From: Butyribacter intestini
Lineage (GTDB): Bacteria; Bacillota; Clostridia; Lachnospirales; Lachnospiraceae
DNA length: 64,000 bases
NCBI GenBank assembly: GCA_001414325.1
Contig: LLKB01000001.1
Location: 186,001 to 250,000, forward strand
Direction of reading: 5' to 3'
The notes under the pieces are model-generated. The model saw nothing but the letters and a program-made list of their open reading frames with translations, was not told the origin of the DNA and did not search any database. The translations under genes were made by a program, and so were the position numbers. The stretch's first letter is position 1, and each line of letters begins with the position of its first letter. Shown here piece after piece: positions 1-7,896 of this stretch.

Positions 1-512
1 AGGTGCATTTAGAGGAACATATGAAAAAGAAATTTTCACAGCTTTCAGGTGGTATGAAACGGAGGCTGTTGTTTGCACAGGCTGTTCTCGGAAATCCATC
101 ATTGCTTATTCTTGATGAACCGACTGCGGGACTTGACCCGAATGAGCGTATTGCCATGAGAAATCTTATAGCAAAGGAGGCTCTTGACAGGATTGTTATA
201 CTTGCGACGCATATTATAAGCGATGTAGAGTGTGTTGCCGATGAAATCGTACTTATGAAAAAAGGACAGTTAGTGGGGTGTAAAACTCCGGAGGTCTGGC
301 TTGACGATGTGAAACCATATGTGAGGGAATTTGTATGTAAGCCCGGTGAGATTGAAAAGATACAGGAGGATTATGTGGTAAGCAATATGCGTCAGTGTCA
401 GGAGGGTATAAGTATCAGGGTTATTGGAGAAAAATTTGACGGAAATATTTTTAAACTTGCAGAAACATTGCCGACACTTGATGATGTGTACCTTTATTTT
501 GCATCTGTTTAA
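1..512 (+). CDS. ABC transporter ATP-binding protein (5' end outside window)
   Basis: This is the C-terminal part of an ABC ATPase that energises a membrane transporter. The visible reading frame starts with the signature motif LSGGMKRR, followed by Walker B LLILDEPTAGLD and the switch histidine in ATHII. Walker A and the Q-loop lie upstream of the window. After the ATPase core, about 80 residues form a C-terminal extension as in drug/lantibiotic-type (CcmA/NatA-like) ATPases. No permease follows, so the partner must be upstream or elsewhere. The substrate cannot be told. The gene ends 150 bp before the PilZ gene; no clear terminator is seen in that gap. Confidence 0.9.
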   Translation, partial: VHLEEHMKKKFSQLSGGMKRRLLFAQAVLGNPSLLILDEPTAGLDPNERIAMRNLIAKEALDRIVILATHIISDVECVADEIVLMKKGQLVGCKTPEVWLDDVKPYVREFVCKPGEIEKIQEDYVVSNMRQCQEGISIRVIGEKFDGNIFKLAETLPTLDDVYLYFASV

Positions 513-665
513 TTTTATTCCATCAGTCGCATCGCAGGCTTAAACTAATCAATTATCGTTCCGAAAAAAGTTTGTGTAAAGCCGGCATAAATCATTGACA
601 AATATTTGTGCTGGTTTAAAATTGTATTGATGGGGGGGGAAAACGACTTTAGAGAGGAACGAGAG

Positions 666-1325
666 ATGGGAAAAAAATTAAGTGAGATGCAGAGTGGTGC
701 AAAAGTTCATCTGACAGCAAGTGCAGGTCTTAATACACTTGAGTTTGATACGAGCATTGTCCAGGCAGGTGAAGGTCATATAATAGTTGAGCCGATTAAG
801 CATGATGATAAGATTTTAAATTTTTCAAATAATGATATTATTAAGAATATAGTTGTCGAAACTGAACCATTACCGGAGAAGTATATAAATGTCGAGGTAG
901 GGATAACGATGCTCGACAATAAAAAATATCATATAGTCCTTTGTGATAAAGAGGGTATTCAGGTAAACAGGAGAGATGATTTCAGAGTATATGTGGGGAG
1001 TTATGTCAACGCACAGTTAGCGAGCATCAATGTGACTACGGAAGCTATACTTAAGGATGTAAGTATAGGCGGATTTTCGCTTGTTATAAGAAGTGAGGAA
1101 ATAGATGGAATTGTCGGCTGGGTAGGGCAGCAGATAAAAGCAGTTTTTTATCATGGTGGTAAGGAGCGTATTCCGATGGTATTTATAGGAGAGGTTGTCA
1201 GGGAGGAGAGCCTTGAGGACGGCAGGACTGTTGTCGGATGCAAGAGCCTTAGGCAGCCATTTGGTATCGAAAAGTTTATTGCAGAAAAGCAGCGTGATGA
1301 GCTTAGAAGAAAAAATAATGAATAA
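666..1325 (+). CDS. PilZ-domain (YcgR-like) c-di-GMP binding protein
   Basis: Cytosolic protein of 219 residues. The N-terminal half (about residues 1-95) is a YcgR-like beta domain. The C-terminal half is a PilZ domain with the two c-di-GMP motifs: RRDDFR near residue 102 and DVSIGG near residue 131. Such proteins bind c-di-GMP and usually act on flagellar motility or surface behaviour, but no flagellar gene is near. The frame is open from 606, yet the ATG at 666 has a purine-rich Shine-Dalgarno (GAGAGGAACGAGAG) directly upstream, so I chose it. A c-di-GMP phosphodiesterase of the HD-GYP type is encoded at 43423. Confidence 0.85.
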   Translation: MGKKLSEMQSGAKVHLTASAGLNTLEFDTSIVQAGEGHIIVEPIKHDDKILNFSNNDIIKNIVVETEPLPEKYINVEVGITMLDNKKYHIVLCDKEGIQVNRRDDFRVYVGSYVNAQLASINVTTEAILKDVSIGGFSLVIRSEEIDGIVGWVGQQIKAVFYHGGKERIPMVFIGEVVREESLEDGRTVVGCKSLRQPFGIEKFIAEKQRDELRRKNNE

Positions 1326-1330
1326 ATAGG

Positions 1331-1408
1331 ATGATACATAATATAATCAGCAATACAATGAGCAGGCTTAGATATTGCCGATTATATTTTTATGGCTGAA
1401 CTGTTACT
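1331..1408. repeat. Family C palindromic intergenic repeat, degenerate copy
   Basis: The right end, TTTTTATGGCTGAACTGTTACT, matches the ends of the copies at 32007, 41140 and 52014. The core AATACAATGAGCAGGCT resembles the loop side of the 32007 copy. The left arm is degraded. Confidence 0.6.
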
Positions 1409-1530
1409 AAATTTCATTAAATAATCAGTATTTTATTGTTTTTCGCCATACATATATGATATACTTCTGATATAGTTTAACATTGTGATGCAAGGGACTA
1501 TTTATAAAAAGTGAAGAAATGGAGATTATT

Positions 1531-1974
1531 ATGAACGATAGAAATGCAAACTTATTTTTTAACAACAATGGTGAGGAAGTAGCAGTTATCACTCTCAATG
1601 ATGAGGAGGGAAACGAAGTAGAAGCAGCAGTTATGGCTGTTTTTCAGCTTGAGGAGCAGTATCCTGATTATGAATTTGCCGTGCTTATGCCTATGGAACA
1701 GGATGAGGAAGCTATTGAGAGCGGTCAGGGAGAGGTGCTTATCTTCAGATATTTTGAGGATGAGGACGGAGATCCTAATTTTGAACCTATCGAGGATGAC
1801 GATATTGCACAGACAGCAGTTGAGGCTTTCCAGTCTATGATTGACAACGGCGATATAAACATTGAATTCAGCGAGGATGAATCAGAGGATGAAGAAGAGG
1901 TGTCTACAGCTTCAGTTGGTGGAAACTCTATTGACCTCGGAGATGTTGTTGTTCATCTTGATGATTATAAATAG
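1531..1974 (+). CDS. DUF1292 family acidic protein
   Basis: Small, very acidic protein of 147 residues, resembling the DUF1292 (YrzB-like) family of Firmicutes. The core at about residues 10-75 has the family pattern of alternating strands (ITLNDEEGNEVEAAVMAVF, YEFAVLMPME, GEVLIFRYFEDEDG). It is followed by a Glu/Asp-rich tail and a hydrophobic C-terminus. The biochemical function of the family is not established. An ATG at 1519 is in frame, but GGAG at 1521-1524 lies at proper spacing before the ATG at 1531. An intrinsic terminator follows, so it is probably transcribed alone. Confidence 0.75.
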   Translation: MNDRNANLFFNNNGEEVAVITLNDEEGNEVEAAVMAVFQLEEQYPDYEFAVLMPMEQDEEAIESGQGEVLIFRYFEDEDGDPNFEPIEDDDIAQTAVEAFQSMIDNGDINIEFSEDESEDEEEVSTASVGGNSIDLGDVVVHLDDYK

Positions 1975-2005
1975 ACTGAGCGCTATATATATAGTATATA
2001 GACAG

Positions 2006-2032
2006 AGGGACATCTTTTGGGTGTCCCTTTTT
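2006..2032 (+). terminator. Intrinsic terminator after the DUF1292 gene
   Basis: AGGGACA pairs with TGTCCCT across a 9-nt loop and is followed by TTTTT. Confidence 0.85.
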
Positions 2033-2043
2033 CAGATAATATA

Positions 2044-2090
2044 TGTACTCTCGAAACTTTTCGTTCAGAAGATACCGGGAGTACATAATA
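2044..2090 (+). promoter_or_regulatory. Leader hairpin also found before icd
   Basis: GTACTCTCG pairs with CGGGAGTAC (one wobble). The 3' arm and what follows (2067-2090) matches 59186-59209 at 22 of 24 positions. In both places it lies about 20-30 nt ahead of a start codon, which suggests a shared leader element or a dispersed repeat. Confidence 0.45.
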
Positions 2091-2110
2091 TAAGGAAGTG
2101 AGGAAATACG

Positions 2111-2578
2111 ATGAATTTTAGAACAGTTGATGAATTTGAAAAGTTTAATTTTGACGAGGCTCATATAAGTGGGATAGAGATTAAAAGCGGTCATGTATTT
2201 TTATATCTTGACAATGTTATGATAGCTGCTGACAATTCCTGCAACAGGGATATTCGTGAGATGCGTACAAATGACCTTGTATTGAAGCTTCAGGACGGAG
2301 TAGTTACTTCATTTGTTAAAGAGGGAGTGAAAGTTTACAATGCCGATGGTGTGTTCCAGAGGGAGATACCTGACGAGATAATTCCTGTAGATAAGTATCA
2401 GGAGACATTTGACCTGCTTGCAGATAAATATATGCTTGAAGCAACGGTTAAGAGGGATGAAATTGCGGGTGAAAATGTTTATGAGTTTGAGATAGAATAT
2501 GAGGAATTTTCGTATCTGCTTGTAGTGAAAGCAAATCACGATACGCAGGAATGGGATCGTTTTATGAATAAGGAATAG
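2111..2578 (+). CDS. Hypothetical protein, 155 aa
   Basis: I do not recognise this protein. It is soluble and acidic (no signal peptide or membrane segment), with predicted beta strands in the first 80 residues and an alpha/beta C-terminal half ending in EWDRFMNKE. A good Shine-Dalgarno (AAGGAAGTGAGG) precedes the ATG. It sits between a terminator and the PucR-type regulator gene, 43 bp from the latter, so the two could be co-transcribed. Codon use matches its neighbours. No function is proposed. Confidence 0.7.
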   Translation: MNFRTVDEFEKFNFDEAHISGIEIKSGHVFLYLDNVMIAADNSCNRDIREMRTNDLVLKLQDGVVTSFVKEGVKVYNADGVFQREIPDEIIPVDKYQETFDLLADKYMLEATVKRDEIAGENVYEFEIEYEEFSYLLVVKANHDTQEWDRFMNKE

Positions 2579-2621
2579 ACAGAAAAATTTAAGTAAGTTG
2601 ATGCATGGAGGACAGTAAAGA

Positions 2622-3860
2622 ATGACATACGATGAATTATTTCAACTTAAGGGACTGGAAAAGGCAAAGCTTCTTGCAGGCAAGTCTATTCTTGGCAGGG
2701 AGATTTCGGGTGCTCATGTCGTTGAGATAGTAGAGGCACAGGACTGGGTCAAGAGAGGAGAACTCATTTTTGTGAGTGGTGTTGCTTTTCGTGATGTGAA
2801 AAGGGATCTGACAGAAGCAATATGTGAGCTGTCAAAAAAACAGGTGGCTGGTGTTGTGCTTGAGGTTGGACCATATATTAAGGAAGTGACGGATGATATT
2901 ATCGAGCTTGCCAATGAGCTTAATCTTCCGCTGCTGTCACTGCCTTATGAAATTCATGTTTCGGAGATAATTTCACAGATTTATTATGATAAATATAGTA
3001 AAGAGGAGACAAACAAATCCGTTGAAAAATTTATGACGGAACTTCTTTATGAAGATGAAAAGAAAGCATTGGAGAGAATAGAGCTTTTTAAATATAATGC
3101 AGAGAAGAAGCATATCGCTGTTTATGTGAGTGTTGAGGCGGAAGATAACAGCAGTCAGACAAAATCTGTTGAGAAGGTTAATGAAAACGGTGAAAGCAAG
3201 AATGAAAATAGTTCCATTAATTCAAAAAATGACGATATATCGGAACAGCTTTTGAGGGCAGTCAGAATGTCGTTTGTCAGGCAGAACCAGCTTCTTTACC
3301 TGAAAGAGGAAGATGGAGTGGCGGCGGTTATCGAGCTTGAAGCCGGTGATAAGGTTCATAAGCTGATGCGTCAGAAGAGAAAGGAAATTGAGGAAAATCT
3401 CAGATACAGCAGAAAAAATGTCTCTGTAAGCATGGGAATAGGAAAAGTATTTATTGGAGCAGATTCTATTAAAAAGAGTGTTACAGAAGCGAGAAAAGCG
3501 AACAAAGTTATAAAGACAGATGGTGGGACGGGAAATCTCAGATATTATGATGAGATAGGAATATACAGGATATTTTTTAATCTGTCCGATGATAAGGTGC
3601 TTCGCAATCTTTTGACGGAGGCACTTGGAGCAATTATGCAATATGACGATGAAAATGGGAGTGACATGGTTCACACATTGGAGGTTTTTCTGGAACAGGG
3701 CTGCAATATAGCGGCGGCAACGGACGCTCTTTATGTGCATAGAAATACCGTGAAGTATCGCATAAAAAGAATAGAGGAGATAATGAATATAGACCTTAAA
3801 GATGTGACGGTACAGTTTAATCTGCGGCTTGCATTTAAGATAATGCATTATCTGGGATGA
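2622..3860 (+). CDS. PucR family transcriptional regulator
   Basis: DNA-binding regulator of 412 residues. The N-terminal PucR domain (about residues 1-125) holds GREISGAHVVEI and LIFVSGVAF. A middle region with GGDEF-like fold features (about 150-330) is interrupted by a polar stretch near residues 185-205. The C-terminal CdaR/PucR helix-turn-helix (about 340-412) contains YVHRNTVKYRIKRIEEI. Family members sense small nitrogen or carbon compounds and activate catabolic genes. Here the next two genes are a dehydrogenase and an aminotransferase, separated from it by a palindrome at 3909-3929, so control of those genes is likely. Effector unknown. Confidence 0.9.
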   Translation: MTYDELFQLKGLEKAKLLAGKSILGREISGAHVVEIVEAQDWVKRGELIFVSGVAFRDVKRDLTEAICELSKKQVAGVVLEVGPYIKEVTDDIIELANELNLPLLSLPYEIHVSEIISQIYYDKYSKEETNKSVEKFMTELLYEDEKKALERIELFKYNAEKKHIAVYVSVEAEDNSSQTKSVEKVNENGESKNENSSINSKNDDISEQLLRAVRMSFVRQNQLLYLKEEDGVAAVIELEAGDKVHKLMRQKRKEIEENLRYSRKNVSVSMGIGKVFIGADSIKKSVTEARKANKVIKTDGGTGNLRYYDEIGIYRIFFNLSDDKVLRNLLTEALGAIMQYDDENGSDMVHTLEVFLEQGCNIAAATDALYVHRNTVKYRIKRIEEIMNIDLKDVTVQFNLRLAFKIMHYLG

Positions 3861-3908
3861 TTGAGGTCTGGTGTGGCAGGCAGTGTTGATTTTGAAGGTG
3901 AAAAAATG

Positions 3909-3929
3909 ATTTGTCCATAGTGAACAAAT
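3909..3929. promoter_or_regulatory. 21-bp palindrome, candidate operator of the PucR-type regulator
   Basis: The arms ATTTGT and ACAAAT are perfect, and the inner CA/TG pairs also match (17 of 20 positions symmetric around the centre). It lies between the regulator and the dehydrogenase gene, just upstream of an AT-rich stretch (TATATTATGG) that could hold a -10 element. Operator identity is inferred from position and symmetry. Confidence 0.5.
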
Positions 3930-4003
3930 CGGTGCAAAATACTTTGTATATTATGGCTATATGAAACTATCTGACATGATGATATTATATGTTCAACAAA
4001 AAC

Positions 4004-4060
4004 AAAGCAGACGACCAAAGGCGGTTGAGTAATGATAAATGCCTTAGTTGTCTGCTTTTT
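4004..4060 (+). terminator. Hairpin with T-run in the leader of the dehydrogenase gene
   Basis: GCAGACGAC (4007-4015) pairs with GTTGTCTGC (4047-4055), with further pairing inward to GGC/GCC, and CTTTTT follows. It sits 30 nt before the dehydrogenase start. It could end read-through from the regulator gene, or act as an attenuator for the dehydrogenase and aminotransferase genes. Confidence 0.6.
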
Positions 4061-4090
4061 AAATGTAGAATAAATGAATGGAGGGATAAG

Positions 4091-5245
4091 ATGAGCAGTA
4101 ATTTTGTTATGCCTAAGCAGATTATTTCAGGTGCCGGAGCATTAAATGATGCAAAAGATGTTTTTAAGAAAGCCGGAAAGAAAGCACTTATCGTTTCCGG
4201 TAAAGTTATGGAGAAAGTCGGGAATGTCGCAAAAGTAACAAAAATTCTTGATGAATTGTCGATAGAATATGCCATTTATACAGATATAACCGGAGAGCCT
4301 ACTGATGTGATGATTGAGGGCGGCTTAAAAGTTTATAAAGAAGAAAATTGCGATTTTCTTATAGGACTTGGCGGTGGCAGTCCGCTTGACTCAATGAAGG
4401 CTATTGCAGCACTTGTCACAAACCCAGGAAAAATTCCTGATTATATGGGAAAGATTATTACAAATGAAGTACCGCCGATGATAGCTATTCCGACTACAGC
4501 GGGAACAGGTTCAGAAGCGACATGGTTTACTATTATCACAGACAGTGAGAAAGATATAAAAATGCTTCTCAAAGGGCCGGTGCTTATGCCTGATGTTGCG
4601 ATTATTGATTATACATTTACACTGACCTCACCTAAATCGGTGACAGCGGCACCGGGACTCGATGCACTCACCCATGCGATAGAGGGTTACACTTCAAGAA
4701 AGGCTCAGCTGCTTACGGACACATTTGCAGTATCTGCAGTAAAGAGGATTTTCAAATATCTTCCGATTGCATACAATGACGGAAGTAACGAAGAAGCAAG
4801 AGAGCAGATGGCACTTGCGGCACTTGAGGCAGGGGTTGTTATCAACAACTCATCAGTTACGATAGTTCATGGAATGAGCAGACCTATAGGTGCATTGTTT
4901 CATGTGCCGCATGGAATGTCAAATGCAATGCTTATGAAAGAATGTTTTTCATTTGCACTTGACGGAGCATACGAAAGATTTGCAGACCTTGGCAGAGCCA
5001 TTAAGGTTGCGGCAGAGACGGACAGTGACAAAGAAGCAGCAGAAAAGTTTCTGGATGCTGTTGAAAATATCTGTAAAGTCTGTGAAATTCCTACACTTGA
5101 GGAATATGGAGTTGACAGGGAAAAATTCTTCGCATCTGTTGATAAGATGGCGGATGATGCACTGGCAAGCGGAAGTCCCGGAAATACAATTAAAGATGTT
5201 ACAAAAGATGATGTATTAAAAATATATGATGCTTTGTGGAAATAA
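4091..5245 (+). CDS. Iron-containing (group III) alcohol dehydrogenase
   Basis: NAD(P)-dependent reductase/dehydrogenase of 384 residues. The nucleotide motif GGGSPLD is at residues 94-100. Metal ligands by family alignment are Asp191 and His195 (DALTH), His260 (VHGM) and His274 (PHGMSNAM). The residue four after His260, often His in this family, is Arg264. The ATG at 4091 follows GGAGGGATAAG; the longer frame from 3989 runs through the leader hairpin. It is followed 40 bp later by an aminotransferase. The pair suggests that an aldehyde made by transamination is reduced to an alcohol: sulfoacetaldehyde to isethionate, succinate semialdehyde to 4-hydroxybutyrate, or similar. Family sure, substrate open. 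Confidence 0.88.
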   Translation: MSSNFVMPKQIISGAGALNDAKDVFKKAGKKALIVSGKVMEKVGNVAKVTKILDELSIEYAIYTDITGEPTDVMIEGGLKVYKEENCDFLIGLGGGSPLDSMKAIAALVTNPGKIPDYMGKIITNEVPPMIAIPTTAGTGSEATWFTIITDSEKDIKMLLKGPVLMPDVAIIDYTFTLTSPKSVTAAPGLDALTHAIEGYTSRKAQLLTDTFAVSAVKRIFKYLPIAYNDGSNEEAREQMALAALEAGVVINNSSVTIVHGMSRPIGALFHVPHGMSNAMLMKECFSFALDGAYERFADLGRAIKVAAETDSDKEAAEKFLDAVENICKVCEIPTLEEYGVDREKFFASVDKMADDALASGSPGNTIKDVTKDDVLKIYDALWK

Positions 5246-5285
5246 AAGTTAAGGGTACAAGATTTGTGCAGAAAAGAGGTATATT

Positions 5286-6620
5286 ATGAGAGATATGACA
5301 AAGGAAGAGATTAAATCATTAGATAAAGAGCATGTATTACATTCATGGAGTGTTCAGGGAACACTTGACCCGATGGTAGTTACAAAAGCTGAGGGAATTT
5401 ATTTTTATGATGCCGACGGCAATAAATATTATGATATGAGTTCACAGCTTGTAAACTTAAATATCGGTTATGGCAATGAGAAAGTTGCAGATGCAATAGC
5501 AGAGCAGGCTCACAAACTGCCGTTTATCGGACCTGGTTATGCCGTTGATGTAAAATCAGAGCTTGCAAGAAAGATTATCGAGCTTGCACCTGATAATATG
5601 GGAAAAGTATTCTTTACATTAGGCGGTGCAGATGCAAATGAAAATGCATTGAAGATAGCAAGGCTTTATACGGGAAGAAATAAGGTGTTCAGCCGCTATC
5701 GTTCATATCACGGTTCAACAATGGGTGCAGGAAATCTTACAGGTGAACCTAGAAGATTTAACTGTGAGACAAACGGCGTATCCGGATATATTAAATTCTT
5801 CGACCCGTATATCTACAGAGAGCCTATAGAATTTAAGTCAGAAGTAGAGGCAACAAAATATTATCTTGCAAAACTCAGAGAGCAGATAATCTATGAAAAT
5901 CCTGAAACGGTAGCAGCTATCGAATGTGAGACAATTACCGGTTCAAACGGATGTATCATTCCTCCTGACGGTTATCTTCAGGGAATAAGAGATATATGTG
6001 ACGAGTTCGGAATAATGATGATATGTGATGAAGTCATGATGGGCTGGGGCAGAACGGGAGAGTATTTTGCATTCCAGAACTGGGATGTAAAACCTGACCT
6101 TGTATCATTTGCAAAAGGTGTAACCTGCGGATATGCACCGCTCGGAGGTGTAATCGTGTCAAAGAAGATTGCAGAATATTTTGATGACCACAAACTTCTC
6201 TGTGGACTTACATATTCAGGACATCCGCTTTCATGTGCGGCAGGTGTTGCAACACTTGATGTATATAAAGAGGAAAAACTTGTTGAAAATTCAAAGGCAA
6301 TGGGCAAGATACTCGGAGAAATTCTTGAGGAATTAAAGAGAAAGCATCCATGTGTAGGAGATGTCCGTTACAAGGGACTGTTCTCAGCACTTGAACTTGT
6401 AAAGGACAAGGCAACAAAAGAACCGCTTGTTGAGTACAACTCAGACCCGGACAATACAATGGGTAAGATAATCGGTTCACTTAAGAAAAAAGGATTTTCT
6501 ACATATTCACATGAAAATTGCATAATCGTGGCACCTCCGCTTATCATAAAAGAGGATGAACTCAGGGCAGCGATGGATATTATGGATGAAGTGCTTGGTG
6601 AAGTAGATAAAATGATATAA
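5286..6620 (+). CDS. Class III PLP aminotransferase (omega-amino acid or taurine type)
   Basis: Fold-type I aminotransferase of 444 residues. The PLP lysine is Lys277 in SFAKGVTCGYAPLGG. Asp248 in CDEVMMGWGRTG contacts the pyridine nitrogen, and GGADANENALK near 113 binds phosphate. The N-terminal block HVLHSWSVQG with SSQLVNLNIGYG resembles enzymes annotated as taurine-pyruvate or taurine-oxoglutarate aminotransferases; that resemblance is from memory and no search was done. Pairing with an Fe-type dehydrogenase is the arrangement described for taurine nitrogen assimilation in gut bacteria, but GABA or beta-alanine use is also possible. Shine-Dalgarno AGAGG precedes the ATG. A strong terminator ends the unit. 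Confidence 0.88.
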   Translation: MRDMTKEEIKSLDKEHVLHSWSVQGTLDPMVVTKAEGIYFYDADGNKYYDMSSQLVNLNIGYGNEKVADAIAEQAHKLPFIGPGYAVDVKSELARKIIELAPDNMGKVFFTLGGADANENALKIARLYTGRNKVFSRYRSYHGSTMGAGNLTGEPRRFNCETNGVSGYIKFFDPYIYREPIEFKSEVEATKYYLAKLREQIIYENPETVAAIECETITGSNGCIIPPDGYLQGIRDICDEFGIMMICDEVMMGWGRTGEYFAFQNWDVKPDLVSFAKGVTCGYAPLGGVIVSKKIAEYFDDHKLLCGLTYSGHPLSCAAGVATLDVYKEEKLVENSKAMGKILGEILEELKRKHPCVGDVRYKGLFSALELVKDKATKEPLVEYNSDPDNTMGKIIGSLKKKGFSTYSHENCIIVAPPLIIKEDELRAAMDIMDEVLGEVDKMI

Positions 6621-6653
6621 GAAGTTGATTTTTTTATTGATTGCGGTTAATAT

Positions 6654-6684
6654 AAAAAGAGTGTGGTTTTGCCACACTCTTTTT
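6654..6684 (+). terminator. Intrinsic terminator after the aminotransferase gene
   Basis: Perfect 13-bp stem: AAAAAGAGTGTGG with CCACACTCTTTTT, loop TTTTG. It works in both directions. Confidence 0.95.
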
Positions 6685-6795
6685 ACATATAGGGGAACGA
6701 TTAAAATTGAGAAATACAGTTGAGTATTTATTGATTGCTGAGCTGATAAAAATATAACAACAGTATTATAGATTAAGTGACAGGAGGAAAAAATT

Positions 6796-7155
6796 ATGAC
6801 ATTTATCGAAAAGATTGAAAGCATACTTCCGGAGATTGACATTGAAACCGGTATTATGTACTGTGGAGATGACGAGGAACTTTTTGAGGAGGTTGTCGGG
6901 GAGTTTGTCGAGGGGGAGATGACAGCTTCTATTGAGAAGAACTTTAAAAATCAAAATTGGAAAGATTACCAGATTGAAGTTCATGCGGTCAAGGGAACAA
7001 GTCTTACAATAGGTGCTCAAAAACTCCATGAGGAGGCTGCGGATATTGAACAGTCGGTCAAAAATGGGGATGTTGATTTTGCAATGAAGCATCACAGAGT
7101 ATTTATGGAGCATTATGAAGATGTTTTAGAAGGTCTTAAAAAATGTATAGAGTAA
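6796..7155 (+). CDS. HPt (histidine phosphotransfer) domain protein
   Basis: Stand-alone HPt protein of 119 residues, a four-helix bundle that carries phosphate between kinases and receivers. The phospho-accepting residue is His63 in EVHAVKGTS, with the usual helix after it (AQKLHEEAADIEQSVKNG). No other domain is present. The ATG follows AGGAGG. Its last 13 bases overlap the start of the response regulator gene, so the two are translationally coupled. That is unusual, because Bce-type two-component systems normally work by direct kinase-to-regulator transfer. Confidence 0.88.
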   Translation: MTFIEKIESILPEIDIETGIMYCGDDEELFEEVVGEFVEGEMTASIEKNFKNQNWKDYQIEVHAVKGTSLTIGAQKLHEEAADIEQSVKNGDVDFAMKHHRVFMEHYEDVLEGLKKCIE

Positions 7156-7814
7156 TGATTGTTGAAGATGATGATATTATAGCAGGGACGGTTAAAAAAC
7201 ATTTGGAACAGTGGCAGTATGATGTGCATATAGCGGCGGATTTGTCAAATGTTATGGGAGAATTTACCGATTATTCACCGCACATTGTTCTTATGGATAT
7301 AAAACTTCCATTTTACAATGGCTATCATTGGTGCAGTGAGATACGGAGAGTTTCAAAACTTCCTATTATGTTTTTATCATCGGCATCCGATAACATGAAC
7401 ATAGTTATGGCTATGAATATGGGGGCAGATGACTTTATTTCAAAGCCGTTTGACCTTGATGTGCTCACGGTAAAGATACAGGCACTTATAAGAAGAAGTT
7501 ATGACTTTTCGGTGGGCAGCAGTGTTATATCACACAGGGATGCGATACTTAATCTTACAGATGCGACACTTAACTATAAAGATGAACAAATAGAGCTTAC
7601 AAAAAATGAGCTTAAGATTTTACAGACACTTATGGAAAATAAGGAAAAGATAGTATCAAGAGATGACCTTATGGCAAAAATCTGGGAGAGTGATGATTAC
7701 ATAGATGAAAATACACTTTCAGTCAATGTGAACAGGCTTAGAAAAAAACTTAAGGAAATAGGTCTTGATGATTTTATAATGACAAAGAAGGGTCTTGGAT
7801 ATAAACTAAATTAA
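7143..7814 (+). CDS. OmpR-family response regulator (Bce/Van-like)
   Basis: DNA-binding response regulator of 223 residues. Receiver domain about 1-115 with acidic pair Glu9/Asp10/Asp11, phospho-acceptor Asp52 in LMDIKLP and conserved Lys in ISKPF. Winged-helix domain about 130-223 with ELTKNELKILQTLMENK and ENTLSVNVNRLRKKL. It belongs with the kinase gene that follows and the ABC pair after that, the standard layout of peptide-antibiotic sensing modules in Firmicutes. Its start overlaps the HPt gene. The likely target is the promoter ahead of the ABC genes at 9376. Confidence 0.92.
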   Translation: MYRVMIVEDDDIIAGTVKKHLEQWQYDVHIAADLSNVMGEFTDYSPHIVLMDIKLPFYNGYHWCSEIRRVSKLPIMFLSSASDNMNIVMAMNMGADDFISKPFDLDVLTVKIQALIRRSYDFSVGSSVISHRDAILNLTDATLNYKDEQIELTKNELKILQTLMENKEKIVSRDDLMAKIWESDDYIDENTLSVNVNRLRKKLKEIGLDDFIMTKKGLGYKLN

Positions 7815-7896
7815 ATCTTTGATAAATTGAGCATAAATGTACTATCGAAAGTGTAGGTGTATTCAATGTATCAATTATTCATTGTGCCAGGTTAAA

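Noticed and set aside
3222-3848. 208-residue minus-strand open frame
   Set aside because: It lies opposite the PucR-type regulator, has no family likeness, and the plus-strand gene is certain.
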